Shown here piece after piece: positions 1 to 7,896 of a stretch of 40,084 nt of DNA (position 1 is the stretch's first letter; every line of letters begins with the position of its first letter). Origin of the DNA: Gammaproteobacteria bacterium (GTDB taxonomy: Bacteria > Pseudomonadota > Gammaproteobacteria > Eutrophobiales > Eutrophobiaceae); assembly GCA_026710545.1 (NCBI GenBank), contig JAPOQU010000089.1, positions 1 to 40,084 on the forward strand, in the 5' to 3' direction. The notes below the pieces were generated by a model. The model was given only the letters and a program-made list of their open reading frames with translations. It ran no database searches and was not told the origin of the DNA. The position numbers and the translations under genes are program-made.

Positions 1-148
1 CCGTAACGGGCGCCTGTTGCGGGTTGAGTACACCCATTGAATACCTGTATATATTAATCTTGCGTGCCAGTGCCCTTTGTCGGGATGAACGGGCCTGAAT
101 GATGGTCTGCAAGAACAATCCTGACACCCAAGTCCGACAGAGTACTAG
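1..148. other. Window edge, no gene recognised
   Basis: The first 148 bases lie downstream of the stop codon of the ATPase gene on the minus strand. I see no coding frame of useful length, no hairpin followed by a T-run and none of the repeat families found elsewhere in the window. It could be the end of a gene whose body lies outside. Confidence 0.4.
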
Positions 149-1369
149 TCAAGGCAGGAGGGTAAGCCACCGATCCGCTGAGATTATCCACTGCGTCATC
201 CCTTTGGCGCGACGCTTTTGACACACACCACTCTCATGCAGCAGTTGCACCGCCACCGGGACTTTGAGCTTCTCCTGGAAATACACGAGGTTTGGCGCGA
301 GTTCTTCGCTGGACGCTTTACATTCTATTAAACAGAAGGGTTTTCCCCGCTCCGACAGGACGAAATCCACTTCCCGCTTTTCTTTATTCCGGATGAAGTT
401 AAGGCTGATCGCCCTGTTTCCTTGTGCCTGCCACACCTGTACTGCCTTGAACAAATGCAGCGCAACCAGGTTTTCAAAACGGATGCTGTCGTTCTCAATT
501 TCGGCCCAGTCGAACAGGTAGACTTTGGACTCTTTACGCAATGCCCGGGCAATGCGGGTCGCATACGGGGTAATACGGAACAGGTAAAAAAACTGCTCAA
601 GCAACGCAATCCAGTCACGGGCAGTCTCAAAGGCAACGCCAACGTCCTGCCTAAGCGCGTTGATCGAGAGCGGATTACCAATGCGCCCGGGAATGAGATG
701 AGACAGGTGCTCCAGTAAGGAAATATCGCGGATCGCGCTCGCATCGCGAATGTCTTCCCGGACAAGCAACTGCTTTCGTTCTGCGTACCACAGGTTATAA
801 AAGTCGGCTCGTCCCCGGTTGAATGGTTCGGGAAACCCGCTGAACCGAAACAGTTGCTGGTATGCGCCACGTCGGTCCCGGGAGTCGGTTGGCGGATTGT
901 CCAAGCCTTGCTTAAAGGCGGTAAAGGTGTTCAATTTCTCACTGAGTTCACCTACACTCAATGGCAACAAGAGGACGCTGAAGTAACGTCCAAGGAGACT
1001 GTCTCCGCCTTTTTTGAAAAGGTCCAGCCGCCCGCTACCTGTTACCAGAAATTGAAACTCGTCTTTATACTGGTCATACACTCCCTTCAGGTAATTCTTC
1101 CAGCGGGCATACTTGTGGATCTCATCAAGGACGACCAGAAAAGGCTGGCCAGGCTCGCGGTTTTCTTTTTCCAGGAAAGCGGGGTCGGTAAGTATTCTTT
1201 TCTGGTGCGGCAGGGTGTCCCAGTTGAGGTACAGGCTTTGGCTGAACTGCCGCTGGTAATGCTGCGCCAGGGTCGTCTTACCGACCTGGCGCGGTCCGCT
1301 GACAAACGCCATCTTGTTGAAGTCGGCAATAATCCTGTCAACCAGTGTGAGCAGTGTACGTTCAATCAT
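149..1369 (-). CDS. AAA-type ATPase with C-terminal DUF4143 domain
   Basis: A 406-residue protein with an N-terminal P-loop ATPase domain of the AAA_14 type and a C-terminal DUF4143 domain. Walker A is GPRQVGKT at residues 25-32; Walker B is the hydrophobic stretch ending VVLDEIH near residue 80; a sensor-like FLVTGSGRLDL follows. The C-terminal part has EVDFVLSERGKPFCLIECKA, a nuclease-like fold seen at the end of this family (known of the family). Length is normal, so the gene looks intact. The cellular role of these proteins is not established; they are widespread, often strain-variable, and sometimes found near mobile DNA. It is transcribed away from hslV and shares a 190-bp gap with it. 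The ATG start follows a gap containing an inverted repeat (1388-1417) that could be an operator. Confidence 0.85.
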   Translation of the reverse strand: MIERTLLTLVDRIIADFNKMAFVSGPRQVGKTTLAQHYQRQFSQSLYLNWDTLPHQKRILTDPAFLEKENREPGQPFLVVLDEIHKYARWKNYLKGVYDQYKDEFQFLVTGSGRLDLFKKGGDSLLGRYFSVLLLPLSVGELSEKLNTFTAFKQGLDNPPTDSRDRRGAYQQLFRFSGFPEPFNRGRADFYNLWYAERKQLLVREDIRDASAIRDISLLEHLSHLIPGRIGNPLSINALRQDVGVAFETARDWIALLEQFFYLFRITPYATRIARALRKESKVYLFDWAEIENDSIRFENLVALHLFKAVQVWQAQGNRAISLNFIRNKEKREVDFVLSERGKPFCLIECKASSEELAPNLVYFQEKLKVPVAVQLLHESGVCQKRRAKGMTQWIISADRWLTLLP

Positions 1370-1387
1370 CCCTATATTTTAGATAAA

Positions 1388-1417
1388 ACTCTAAAATAGT
1401 CACGACTTTTTTAGAGT
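1388..1417. promoter_or_regulatory. Perfect inverted repeat upstream of the ATPase gene
   Basis: Arms ACTCTAAAA (1388-1396) and TTTTAGAGT (1409-1417) are perfect complements separated by 12 bases, 18 bases upstream of the ATPase start. The position suits an operator or a 5' leader hairpin. The core TAGAGT/ACTCTA resembles the TCAGAGTAAAA palindromes elsewhere in the window, so it may instead be a decayed copy of that repeat. No binding protein can be named. Confidence 0.35.
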
Positions 1418-1559
1418 AAGGTCGAATTTACAGTTTATCTCAAATTTATGTATTCCATAATAAGGCAAGGCCAACCGATCCTGACCCCGTTGATGTCAGC
1501 CGGCAGACACTACACCGGTACTTTCTGGTAAAATGCGCGGCCTGAATGGGAGAAACTGA

Positions 1560-2114
1560 ATGGAACAATTCAAAGGTACGACGATCCTGTCGGTACGCCG
1601 CGGCGCTAAAGTGGTCGTTGGTGGAGACGGCCAGGTGTCGCTTGGTGATACCGTGATGAAAGGCAATGCCAGCAAGATCCGCAGGCTTTATCGTGAACAG
1701 GTACTGGCCGGATTTGCCGGCGGGACTGCGGATGCGTTTACCCTGTTTGAACGCTTTGAGGCCAAACTCGAATCACATTCGGGGCAGCTGGTGCGCTCAG
1801 CCGTTGAACTGGCCAAGGACTGGCGTACGGATCGCATGTTGCGGCGCCTGGAGGCCATGTTGTGTGTCGCCGATAAATCCAGCTCGCTGCTGATTTCAGG
1901 TAATGGAGACGTGATAGAGCCTGAAACCGGGATTATGGCCATCGGTTCGGGCGGGTCTTACGCCAAGTCTGCCGCGCAGGCGTTAATGGAAAACACTGAA
2001 CTGGATGCACGCGCAATTGTTGAGAAGTCCCTGGCCATTGCGGCAGATATCTGCATTTATACGAACAGCAACATCACGATCGAGGAACTGCCCGCGGAGG
2101 GAGCAAAGAAATAA
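1560..2114 (+). CDS. hslV: ATP-dependent protease proteolytic subunit HslV
   Basis: The peptidase of the HslVU (ClpYQ) cytoplasmic protease, which degrades misfolded and some regulatory proteins. The 184-residue sequence has hallmark HslV stretches: TTILSVRRG at the front, [38 protein letters not shown] and [17 protein letters not shown]. The catalytic residue of this family is the threonine that becomes N-terminal; here it would be Thr7, so a six-residue propeptide MEQFKG must be removed. Such short propeptides are known in some HslVs, whereas in E. coli only Met is removed. The ATG has a purine-rich GGGAGAAA upstream. Its TAA overlaps the hslU start by one base (TAATG), implying translational coupling. 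I could not find a convincing sigma-32 promoter upstream. Confidence 0.97.
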   Translation: MEQFKGTTILSVRRGAKVVVGGDGQVSLGDTVMKGNASKIRRLYREQVLAGFAGGTADAFTLFERFEAKLESHSGQLVRSAVELAKDWRTDRMLRRLEAMLCVADKSSSLLISGNGDVIEPETGIMAIGSGGSYAKSAAQALMENTELDARAIVEKSLAIAADICIYTNSNITIEELPAEGAKK

Positions 2115-3433
2115 TGGAAGAACTGACGCCGAAACAGATCGTTGCGGAACTGGACAAACATATTATCGGCCAGGATTCAGCCAAACGGGCAGTTGCAATC
2201 GCCCTGCGCAACCGCTGGCGCCGCGCCCAGGTCGACGAGGGATTACGCAACGAGATTACGCCCAAGAACATCCTGATGATCGGGCCTACCGGCGTGGGGA
2301 AGACCGAAATTGCCAGGCGTCTGGCAAAGCTCGCCAATGCCCCCTTTATCAAAATCGAAGCAACAAAATTTACCGAAGTGGGTTACGTGGGCAGGGACGT
2401 CGAATCCATCGTGCGGGACCTGGCTGACGTTGCCGTGAAGATGACCCGCGAAGAAGAGATGGAAAAAGTGCGGGACCGCGCCGAACAGGCCGCGGAAAAC
2501 CGGGTGCTGGATATCCTGTTACCGCCCGCGCGGATGGGTCCTGAAGAAGAACAGGGCAATTCGACCAGGGACAGGTTCAGGGCGATGCTGAAAAGCGGTG
2601 AGCTGAACGACAAGGACATCGAGATCGAGGTGAGCATGCCGGCGATTGGTGTAGAAATCATGGCGCCGCCCGGAATGGAAGAGATGACCAGCCAGTTGCA
2701 GGGCCTGTTCCAGAGTATCGGCAGTGAAAAAAAACGTACCAGAAAACTGAGGATAAGGGAGGCGCTCAAGGTGCTTGCCGAAGAAGAGGCCGCGAAACTG
2801 GTGAACGAGGATGAGATCAAGGTCAGGGCGCTGGAGAACGTGGAGCAGAACGGCCTGGTCTTTCTGGACGAAATCGACAAGGTGACGCGCCGTGCGGAGG
2901 TCAGTGGCGCAGACGTTTCCAGGGAGGGTGTGCAACGCGACCTGTTGCCGCTGGTGGAAGGCTCCACGGTGACGACCCGCTACGGCATGGTTAAAACGGA
3001 CCACATCCTGTTTATTGCTTCCGGCGCGTTCCATTTTTCCAAACCTTCCGACCTGATTCCAGAACTGCAGGGACGGCTCCCTATCCGTGTGGAGCTCGAT
3101 GCCCTGGGGGTGGACGAGTTCAGCCGCATCCTGGTTGAGCCCGATGCGTCCCTGACCCAGCAATACACGGCGCTGATGCACACTGAACGGGTCGAGTTGT
3201 CGTTTGCCGGGGACGGCATTGCGCGCATTGCCGAAATAGCCTGGCAGGTCAACGAATCCACGGAGAATATCGGCGCCCGCCGTTTGCACACGGTTATGGA
3301 ACGCCTGCTCGAGACCTTGTCGTTTGAAGCCCCCGACCAGGGGCTAAAGTCGGTCAGGATCGACGCCCGGTACGTGGAAGATCACCTGGACGAATTGATC
3401 AAGGATGAGGATTTGACCCGGTATATCCTTTAA
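2114..3433 (+). CDS. hslU: ATP-dependent protease ATPase subunit HslU
   Basis: The AAA+ unfoldase that feeds substrates into HslV. At 439 residues it has the family length. Walker A is GPTGVGKT (residues 57-64); the pore loop GYVGRD is at 90-95; Walker [11 protein letters not shown] and the segment [20 protein letters not shown] follow the variable I-domain. The protein ends DLTRYIL; the conserved C-terminal tail docks between HslV subunits and activates them. The start codon overlaps the hslV stop by one base. The gene is intact and carries no repeat-derived tail, unlike several neighbours. Confidence 0.98.
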   Translation: MEELTPKQIVAELDKHIIGQDSAKRAVAIALRNRWRRAQVDEGLRNEITPKNILMIGPTGVGKTEIARRLAKLANAPFIKIEATKFTEVGYVGRDVESIVRDLADVAVKMTREEEMEKVRDRAEQAAENRVLDILLPPARMGPEEEQGNSTRDRFRAMLKSGELNDKDIEIEVSMPAIGVEIMAPPGMEEMTSQLQGLFQSIGSEKKRTRKLRIREALKVLAEEEAAKLVNEDEIKVRALENVEQNGLVFLDEIDKVTRRAEVSGADVSREGVQRDLLPLVEGSTVTTRYGMVKTDHILFIASGAFHFSKPSDLIPELQGRLPIRVELDALGVDEFSRILVEPDASLTQQYTALMHTERVELSFAGDGIARIAEIAWQVNESTENIGARRLHTVMERLLETLSFEAPDQGLKSVRIDARYVEDHLDELIKDEDLTRYIL

Positions 3434-3490
3434 AAATCAATCGAGTCTGCCCCCTTTTATGTTTACCCTGACCCCAAGTATTCCGTTGTT

Positions 3491-3844
3491 ATGAGGCCTG
3501 TATCCGTCAGCCTGAAGAAGAAGTCCCGGTGCCTGGTACTGGAGTACCCGGATGGAACAAGCTTCAGCCTGAGCTGTGAACTGCTGCGGGTCTATTCGCC
3601 CTCTGCCGAAGTACGCGGGCATGGTCCCGGCCAGGAGGTATTGCAGACAGGCAAGGAGAACGTGAATATCGACGCGGTTGAGCCGGTCGGAAGTTACGCG
3701 CTGAAGCTGTGTTTTGACGACGGGCACAATTCCGGCATATATACCTGGGATTACCTTTATGAACTGGGAGAAAACCGGGAGCGGCACTGGCAGTCCTACC
3801 TGTCGGCATTGGAAAAAGCCGGTTACACGCGCCGGTTGCAATGA
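3491..3844 (+). CDS. DUF971 domain protein
   Basis: A 117-residue cytoplasmic protein of the DUF971 family, the fold also found at the N-terminus of gamma-butyrobetaine hydroxylases. Recognisable residues are LEYPDGTSFSLSCELLRVYSPSAEV and VEPVGSYALKLCFDDGHNSGIYTWDYLYELG, spread over almost the whole protein. Bacterial stand-alone members have no settled biochemical function; several are linked to iron-sulfur or Mrp-type proteins (family knowledge, not visible here). Its stop codon overlaps the ubiE start (ATGA, 3841-3844), so the two are translationally coupled. The 57-base gap after hslU contains a half-site CCTGACCCC that may be a worn repeat remnant. Confidence 0.9.
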   Translation: MRPVSVSLKKKSRCLVLEYPDGTSFSLSCELLRVYSPSAEVRGHGPGQEVLQTGKENVNIDAVEPVGSYALKLCFDDGHNSGIYTWDYLYELGENRERHWQSYLSALEKAGYTRRLQ

Positions 3845-4575
3845 ACCGGCCGGTTGATTTTGGTTACCAGAGGGTCTCGCCGGACGAGAAAACCCGGCGC
3901 GTGGACGAGGTATTCAGCTCGGTTGCATTCCGCTATGACCTGATGAATGACCTGATGTCATTTGGCATTCATCGCCTGTGGAAACGCTTGTGCATCCACC
4001 TCGCCCGTTTGCAGCCCGGGTCCGTGGTGCTCGACGTCGCATCCGGGACAGGCGATTTGGCTGCCCTGCTGAAGCAGGCAGGTTGTGGCGTAGTCATGTG
4101 TGACATCAACGAGGCCATGTTGAAATACGGCAGGGACAAGATGGTGGACCAGGGGCTGACCAACGCCATGCATTATGTGCGCGCTGATGCGGAACGGCTC
4201 CCGTTCACGGACAACTCCTTTGATTGTGCAACCCTTGCCTTCGGTCTGCGCAACATGACGCACAAGCTGTCCGCGCTGCGCTCCATTCATGCCAAGCTGA
4301 AATACGGCAGTCCGGTATTTATCCTGGAGTTTTCCCGGGTGACCTCTGATGTGTTGAGACGGGCCTATGACAGGTATTCGTTTCACGCGATCCCCGCGCT
4401 GGGAAAATTGATCACGCAGGATCCCGACAGTTATCGCTACCTGGTAGAGTCGATCAGGATGCACCCCGACCAGGAAAGTCTGAAAACGATGCTGGAAGAT
4501 GCCGGTTTTTCCCGTGTCGATTACCTGAATTTGTCCGGCGGAATAGTTGCCCTGCACAAGGGTTACAAATTATGA
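3841..4575 (+). CDS. ubiE: Ubiquinone/menaquinone C-methyltransferase UbiE
   Basis: SAM-dependent methyltransferase that performs the C-methylation of the benzoquinol ring in ubiquinone synthesis (and of demethylmenaquinol where present). The 244 residues show the UbiE pattern: VDEVFSSVAFRYDLMNDLMSFGIHRLWK near the N-terminus, the SAM-binding motif VLDVASGTGDLA near residue 63, ERLPFTDNSFDCATLAFGLRN, and a C-terminal NLSGGIVALHKGYKL that is typical of the family. It overlaps the DUF971 stop by 4 bases and is followed after 59 bases by ubiJ; that gap contains a perfect 24-bp palindrome. Together with ubiJ and ubiB it forms the usual gammaproteobacterial ubiquinone cluster. Confidence 0.97.
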   Translation: MNRPVDFGYQRVSPDEKTRRVDEVFSSVAFRYDLMNDLMSFGIHRLWKRLCIHLARLQPGSVVLDVASGTGDLAALLKQAGCGVVMCDINEAMLKYGRDKMVDQGLTNAMHYVRADAERLPFTDNSFDCATLAFGLRNMTHKLSALRSIHAKLKYGSPVFILEFSRVTSDVLRRAYDRYSFHAIPALGKLITQDPDSYRYLVESIRMHPDQESLKTMLEDAGFSRVDYLNLSGGIVALHKGYKL

Positions 4576-4598
4576 AAACTACGACGTGTCTTCCATGC

Positions 4599-4622
4599 GG
4601 GGACGGACTTAAGTCCGTCCCC
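4599..4622. repeat. Family A2 palindrome in the ubiE-ubiJ gap
   Basis: Perfect 24-bp palindrome with arms GGGGACGGACTT and AAGTCCGTCCCC. Similar palindromes lie at 22824-22847, 22867-22892 and 35964-35990. In RNA it would form a 12-bp stem, but with no loop bases and no T-run; it may modulate expression of ubiJ, whose start is 13 bases downstream. It resembles a REP-type unit. Confidence 0.85.
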
Positions 4623-4634
4623 TGAGTATTCCTT

Positions 4635-5228
4635 ATGAATGCTTTGGAACGCCTGCTTAACCGCCTGCTGTCCCTGGACGGGGAGACTGCCGATGATCTC
4701 GCCGGGTTGTCAGGCAAGGTAATCCAGCTTGAATTGCTCAATACCGGGCAGCCCGTCATAAGCTTGATCGTTAACGAACACGCCATCCGGGTTGACACGG
4801 ATTATGCCGGAACGGGTGACGTCCTGATCCGGGGAACGCCGCTTGACCTGCTGGTCTATATGCGTTCATCGGCTGGAGACAGGCAGACCGTGACGGGAAA
4901 CATGGAAATCAGGGGAGACCTGGGTCTGGCACAGGATTTTCAGCGTTTGCTGCGCAGCTTCGAGGTCGACTGGGAAGAACAGGCAGCCCGCCTTGTTGGC
5001 GATACCCTGGCCAGGAAAGCATCCAATATCGTTGCCATGGGCGCAGACTTTTTACAGCACCTGAAAAGTAAGATAGAGATGGACCTGAGCGAATACGCCT
5101 TGTACGAAACGGAAGTATTGCCCGAGCGGGATGAAATAGAACACTTCAACCACTCGGTAGATACATTACGAGATGATCTGGAACGCCTCAAACAAAGATT
5201 TCACAGGTTATCCGCAGATGATGCTTAA
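4635..5228 (+). CDS. ubiJ: Ubiquinone biosynthesis accessory factor UbiJ (SCP2 domain)
   Basis: A 197-residue SCP2-domain protein matching UbiJ, the lipid-binding accessory factor of the cytoplasmic ubiquinone synthesis complex. The N-terminal half has the SCP2-like segments GKVIQLELLNTGQPVISLIV and GTPLDLLVYMRSS...VTGNMEIRGDLGLAQDFQ; the C-terminal half is charged and helical (EIEHFNHSVDTLRDDLERLKQ), as in the family. The position between ubiE and ubiB supports the assignment. The last six residues, LSADDA, are encoded by a family B repeat unit that runs through the stop codon, so the original C-terminus has probably been replaced or extended. Confidence 0.9.
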   Translation: MNALERLLNRLLSLDGETADDLAGLSGKVIQLELLNTGQPVISLIVNEHAIRVDTDYAGTGDVLIRGTPLDLLVYMRSSAGDRQTVTGNMEIRGDLGLAQDFQRLLRSFEVDWEEQAARLVGDTLARKASNIVAMGADFLQHLKSKIEMDLSEYALYETEVLPERDEIEHFNHSVDTLRDDLERLKQRFHRLSADDA

Positions 5229-5420
5229 TTATCCGCAGATTACGCAGATGCACGCAGATAAAAAAACTTTACGTGTGACAAATCGCCAAATTCTGGAACT
5301 GTGCAGAAATTGCAGCCTGGGATATGCCAACACCTGGCACGGCAGCCTGAAAAACCTATGGATTATTCCAATATCAACTGATTTCATCTGCGTTAATCTG
5401 CGTCATCTGCGGATAAATTC
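5208..5420. repeat. Family B repeat element with inverted arms between ubiJ and ubiB
   Basis: A partial unit (TTATCCGCAGATGATGC, 5208-5224) overlaps the ubiJ 3' end. A full unit follows at about 5228-5262 with the core TTATCCGCAGATTACGCAGA, and an inverted counterpart lies at 5383-5419 (CATCTGCGTTAATCTGCGTC...). The pair would fold into a long stem enclosing about 120 bases. No coding function is seen. Within the ubiJ-ubiB transcript it could act as an attenuator or RNA-processing site. The inverted arms and about 193-bp size resemble a miniature mobile unit. Confidence 0.8.
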
Positions 5421-5426
5421 AAGAAA

Positions 5427-7088
5427 ATGTTGGGTATAGGACAAATATTGAGGCTGCTGACCATCCAGCGCGTCCTGCTGAAACACGGCCTGGATGATCT
5501 GGTCTTTACCCTGCACCTGTTCCGTTCGGTCAGGTGGCTGCAGAAACTGTTGCCCTGGAACTGGTTCCGGAAGACAGGGGAACCCATGGGCGTCAGGCTG
5601 CGGCTGTCACTGGAAGATCTGGGCCCTATTTACGTCAAGTTCGGTCAATTGTTATCTACCAGGCGCGACATGTTGCCGGACGACATTGCCATGGAGTTGG
5701 CCAGACTGCAGGATAAGGTCCCGCCGTTTCCCGGCAGGATTGCCAGGGATATTATCGAACAGGCTCTGGGTAAAAGAGTTGAAGAAGTATTCCGGGAATT
5801 TGATGAAACCCCGCTGGCATCCGCATCGGTGGCCCAGGTCCATGCCGCCACGCTCAAGGATGGCCGGGCAATGATCGTCAAGGTCATTCGTCCTGAAATC
5901 AGAAAAGTGATCGGCCGCGACCTGGGTATCATCCGGATAATGGCAGAAACCCTGGAACGCTATTCCAGGGACGCAAGACGCCTGAAGCCCAGCGCGGTCG
6001 TCGCCGAGTTTGAGAAGACCTTGTTTAATGAACTGGATTTAATGAGGGAAGCAGCCTCGGCGTCCCAGTTACGGCGTAATTTTTCCGACTCGGAGGTGTT
6101 GTACGTCCCGGAGGTGGTGTGGGAATTGACGAACCGGGACGTGATGGTGATGGAACGCGTGACCGGGATATCCGTCAGTGACGTGGCGGCGCTGGAGCAG
6201 GCGGGGGTAGACCTGAAATGGCTGGCTGAACGCGGCGTGGAGATTTTTTTCACCCAGGTTTTCAGGGACAGTTTTTTCCATGCGGACATGCATCCCGGCA
6301 ATATCTTTGTCCAACCCGAAAGTGACGGTCATGCCCGTTTCATGATGGTGGATTTCGGCATCATGAGTTCCCTGAGTGAGTATGACCAGCGCTACCTGGC
6401 GGATAACTTCCTGGCGTTTCTGAACCGTGACTACCAGCGGGTTGCCGAATTGCACATTGAATCGGGCTGGGTCCCGCCTGAGACCCGGGTGGACGAGTTC
6501 GAGTTCGCCATCCGCACGGTCTGTGAACCGATGTTCGACCGGCCCATCCGCGAACTCTCCATCGGTACGTTGCTGTTGCGGTTGTTCCAGACGGCCCGGC
6601 AGTTCAACATGATCATCCTGCCGCAACTGGTGCTGCTGCAGAAGACCCTGGTCAACATCGAAGGACTGGGCCGCCAGTTGTATCCCGACCTGGATCTCTG
6701 GGCGACGGCCAGGCCCATTATGCAGCGCTGGATGGATGACCGCATGGGTTTACGGGCCATGCTGAAGGGAACCAGGGACACGGTCCCCTACTGGCTGAAC
6801 CGGCTGCCCCGGTTTCCCCATAAGGTAATGGATCTTGTTGACCGCCTGCAGGACGGCAAATTCCAGGTGGAGTTGAAATCAGGCGAGGTCGACGAACTGC
6901 GCCGGGAAATACGCAGGAATAACAGGAATAATATCCGTGTGATCATCGGTTGCGCCCTGGTGCTGGCTGCCCTGGTGAGCTACCTGACCGGCCCCGGCGC
7001 CTGGATAACCGCGGGGTTTCCCCTGTTGCCCCTGCTGCTGGGCGCGGCCGGCGCCTGGCTGGTTATAAGGGTATTGAGCGAACCGTAA
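5427..7088 (+). CDS. ubiB: Ubiquinone biosynthesis protein UbiB (atypical kinase/ATPase)
   Basis: Member of the ABC1/ADCK/UbiB family, membrane-anchored atypical kinase-like ATPase required for ubiquinone production. Of 553 residues, about 60-80 contain the KxGQ motif (YVKFGQLLSTRRDMLPDD); the alanine-rich loop substituting for the P-loop is ASASVAQVHAA; the invariant lysine is in IVKVIRP; the catalytic loop is FFHADMHPGNIFV and the metal-binding motif VDFGIMS. Two transmembrane helices close the C-terminus, as usual (VIIGCALVLAALVSYLTG and FPLLPLLLGAAGAWLVI). The ATG follows only 6 bases after the family B repeat arm and has no clear Shine-Dalgarno beyond AAGAAA, so the repeat likely affects its translation. 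Confidence 0.97.
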   Translation: MLGIGQILRLLTIQRVLLKHGLDDLVFTLHLFRSVRWLQKLLPWNWFRKTGEPMGVRLRLSLEDLGPIYVKFGQLLSTRRDMLPDDIAMELARLQDKVPPFPGRIARDIIEQALGKRVEEVFREFDETPLASASVAQVHAATLKDGRAMIVKVIRPEIRKVIGRDLGIIRIMAETLERYSRDARRLKPSAVVAEFEKTLFNELDLMREAASASQLRRNFSDSEVLYVPEVVWELTNRDVMVMERVTGISVSDVAALEQAGVDLKWLAERGVEIFFTQVFRDSFFHADMHPGNIFVQPESDGHARFMMVDFGIMSSLSEYDQRYLADNFLAFLNRDYQRVAELHIESGWVPPETRVDEFEFAIRTVCEPMFDRPIRELSIGTLLLRLFQTARQFNMIILPQLVLLQKTLVNIEGLGRQLYPDLDLWATARPIMQRWMDDRMGLRAMLKGTRDTVPYWLNRLPRFPHKVMDLVDRLQDGKFQVELKSGEVDELRREIRRNNRNNIRVIIGCALVLAALVSYLTGPGAWITAGFPLLPLLLGAAGAWLVIRVLSEP

Positions 7089-7094
7089 AGATGG

Positions 7095-7124
7095 ACGGGG
7101 TCAGAGCATTTGCTCTGACCCCGT
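7095..7124. repeat. Family A (REP-like) palindrome, upstream flank of the RAYT gene
   Basis: Perfect arms ACGGGGTCAGAGCA (7095-7108) and TGCTCTGACCCCGT (7111-7124) around TT. It lies 7 bases after the ubiB stop and 73 bases before the RAYT start. It may act as a transcription barrier at the end of the ubi operon, though no clear T-run follows. It matches the palindromes at 7820-7857, 9063-9096 and 18767-18796. Confidence 0.9.
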
Positions 7125-7197
7125 ATATTCAGATATTGAAATTTGATAAACGTATATTATACTGACGACACTCCAACTAATTTCAGGGAAGATATAT

Positions 7198-7854
7198 ATG
7201 GCTCGATTACCCCGCCTGTGTTTGCCAGGTGTTCCTCAACACATTATCCAGAGAGGCATAGACCGGCAGGCTTGCTTTTTGTCAGAGAAGGATTTTGTTG
7301 CTTACGCCTACTGGCTGGACAAATCTGCCAGAGAATATCAGGTTGCCATTCATGCCTGGGTATTTATGACCAACCATGTTCACCTGCTGGTAACACCGCT
7401 GACCGAAGAGGGCTCATCTCGTATGATGCAGTCCTTAGGTCGAGATTACGTTCGCTATTTCAACCATACATACGAAAGAACCGGCTCACTTTGGGAGGGA
7501 CGTTTTAAGTCCTGTTTGGTAGACGCCGAAGATTATCTGTTGGTATGTCAGCGTTATATCGAATTGAACCCCGTCAGAGCAGGCATGGTCGCGGCTCCTG
7601 AAGACTATACATGGTCGAGTTATAAGGCCAATGGATTAGGACAGCAGATCAAGCTTTGGACGCCTCATCCTGTATATGTTCAACTGGGTGCGACGGCAAG
7701 AGAGAGGGCGGCTGCGTATCGTGAGCTGTTTATCGGGTATATTGATGGCAGATTGATTGATCAGATCAGAAAGGCTGCAAATCGGGGCACGGTTTTAGGG
7801 AATGATAGATTCAAACAAAATATTAGGGGTCAGAGCATATGCTCTGACCCCTAA
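7198..7854 (+). CDS. REP-associated tyrosine transposase (RAYT, Y1 HUH family)
   Basis: A 218-residue Y1_Tnp (IS200/IS605-like) protein of the RAYT group, single-strand endonucleases thought to spread REP palindromes. The HUH motif is H60-V-H62 in FMTNHVHLLVTP, and the likely catalytic tyrosine is Y120 in RYIELNPVRAGM; LWEGRFKSCLVD between them is also typical. N-terminal ARLPRLCLPGVPQHIIQRG is the usual opening of this subgroup. Unlike an IS200 transposase, it is bracketed by palindromes (7095-7124 and 7820-7857) rather than subterminal hairpins with left and right ends. Its last codons, giving GQSICSDP and the TAA stop, lie inside the second palindrome. All motifs are intact, so it may be active. 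Confidence 0.93.
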   Translation: MARLPRLCLPGVPQHIIQRGIDRQACFLSEKDFVAYAYWLDKSAREYQVAIHAWVFMTNHVHLLVTPLTEEGSSRMMQSLGRDYVRYFNHTYERTGSLWEGRFKSCLVDAEDYLLVCQRYIELNPVRAGMVAAPEDYTWSSYKANGLGQQIKLWTPHPVYVQLGATARERAAAYRELFIGYIDGRLIDQIRKAANRGTVLGNDRFKQNIRGQSICSDP

Positions 7855-7857
7855 TAT
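7820..7857. repeat. 38-bp perfect palindrome containing the RAYT stop codon
   Basis: The sequence is a perfect 38-bp palindrome with core arm GGGGTCAGAGCAT (7825-7837) and outer ATATTA/TAATAT. It is the longest perfect copy of the GGGGTCAGAGCA family in the window. It encodes the last nine residues and the stop codon of the RAYT. In single-stranded DNA it would form a long hairpin, the type of substrate RAYTs recognise (family knowledge). Confidence 0.95.
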
Positions 7858-7896
7858 GAATAAAGTTAAACCCTATCCGTTGAAAAATGAAAGAGT

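Noticed and set aside
1427..1461. TTTACA and CATAAT as a promoter for hslVU, or a sigma-32 site
   Set aside because: Spacing is about 23 bases, too long, and no CTTGAA/CCCCAT-type pair was found.
5228..5262. Regular GCAGAT spacing looks like the start of a CRISPR array
   Set aside because: The units are short, imperfect and spaced by 9-11 bases with no unique spacers; no cas gene is present. They are dispersed family B repeats.
5173..5439. 88-codon plus-strand frame across the ubiJ-ubiB gap
   Set aside because: It is made almost wholly of family B repeat arms and has no protein-like features.
7198..7854. IS200/IS605 element with its own left and right ends
   Set aside because: The protein belongs to the RAYT-like subgroup and is flanked by palindromes that recur elsewhere without a transposase; no TnpB or IS200-type ends were recognised.
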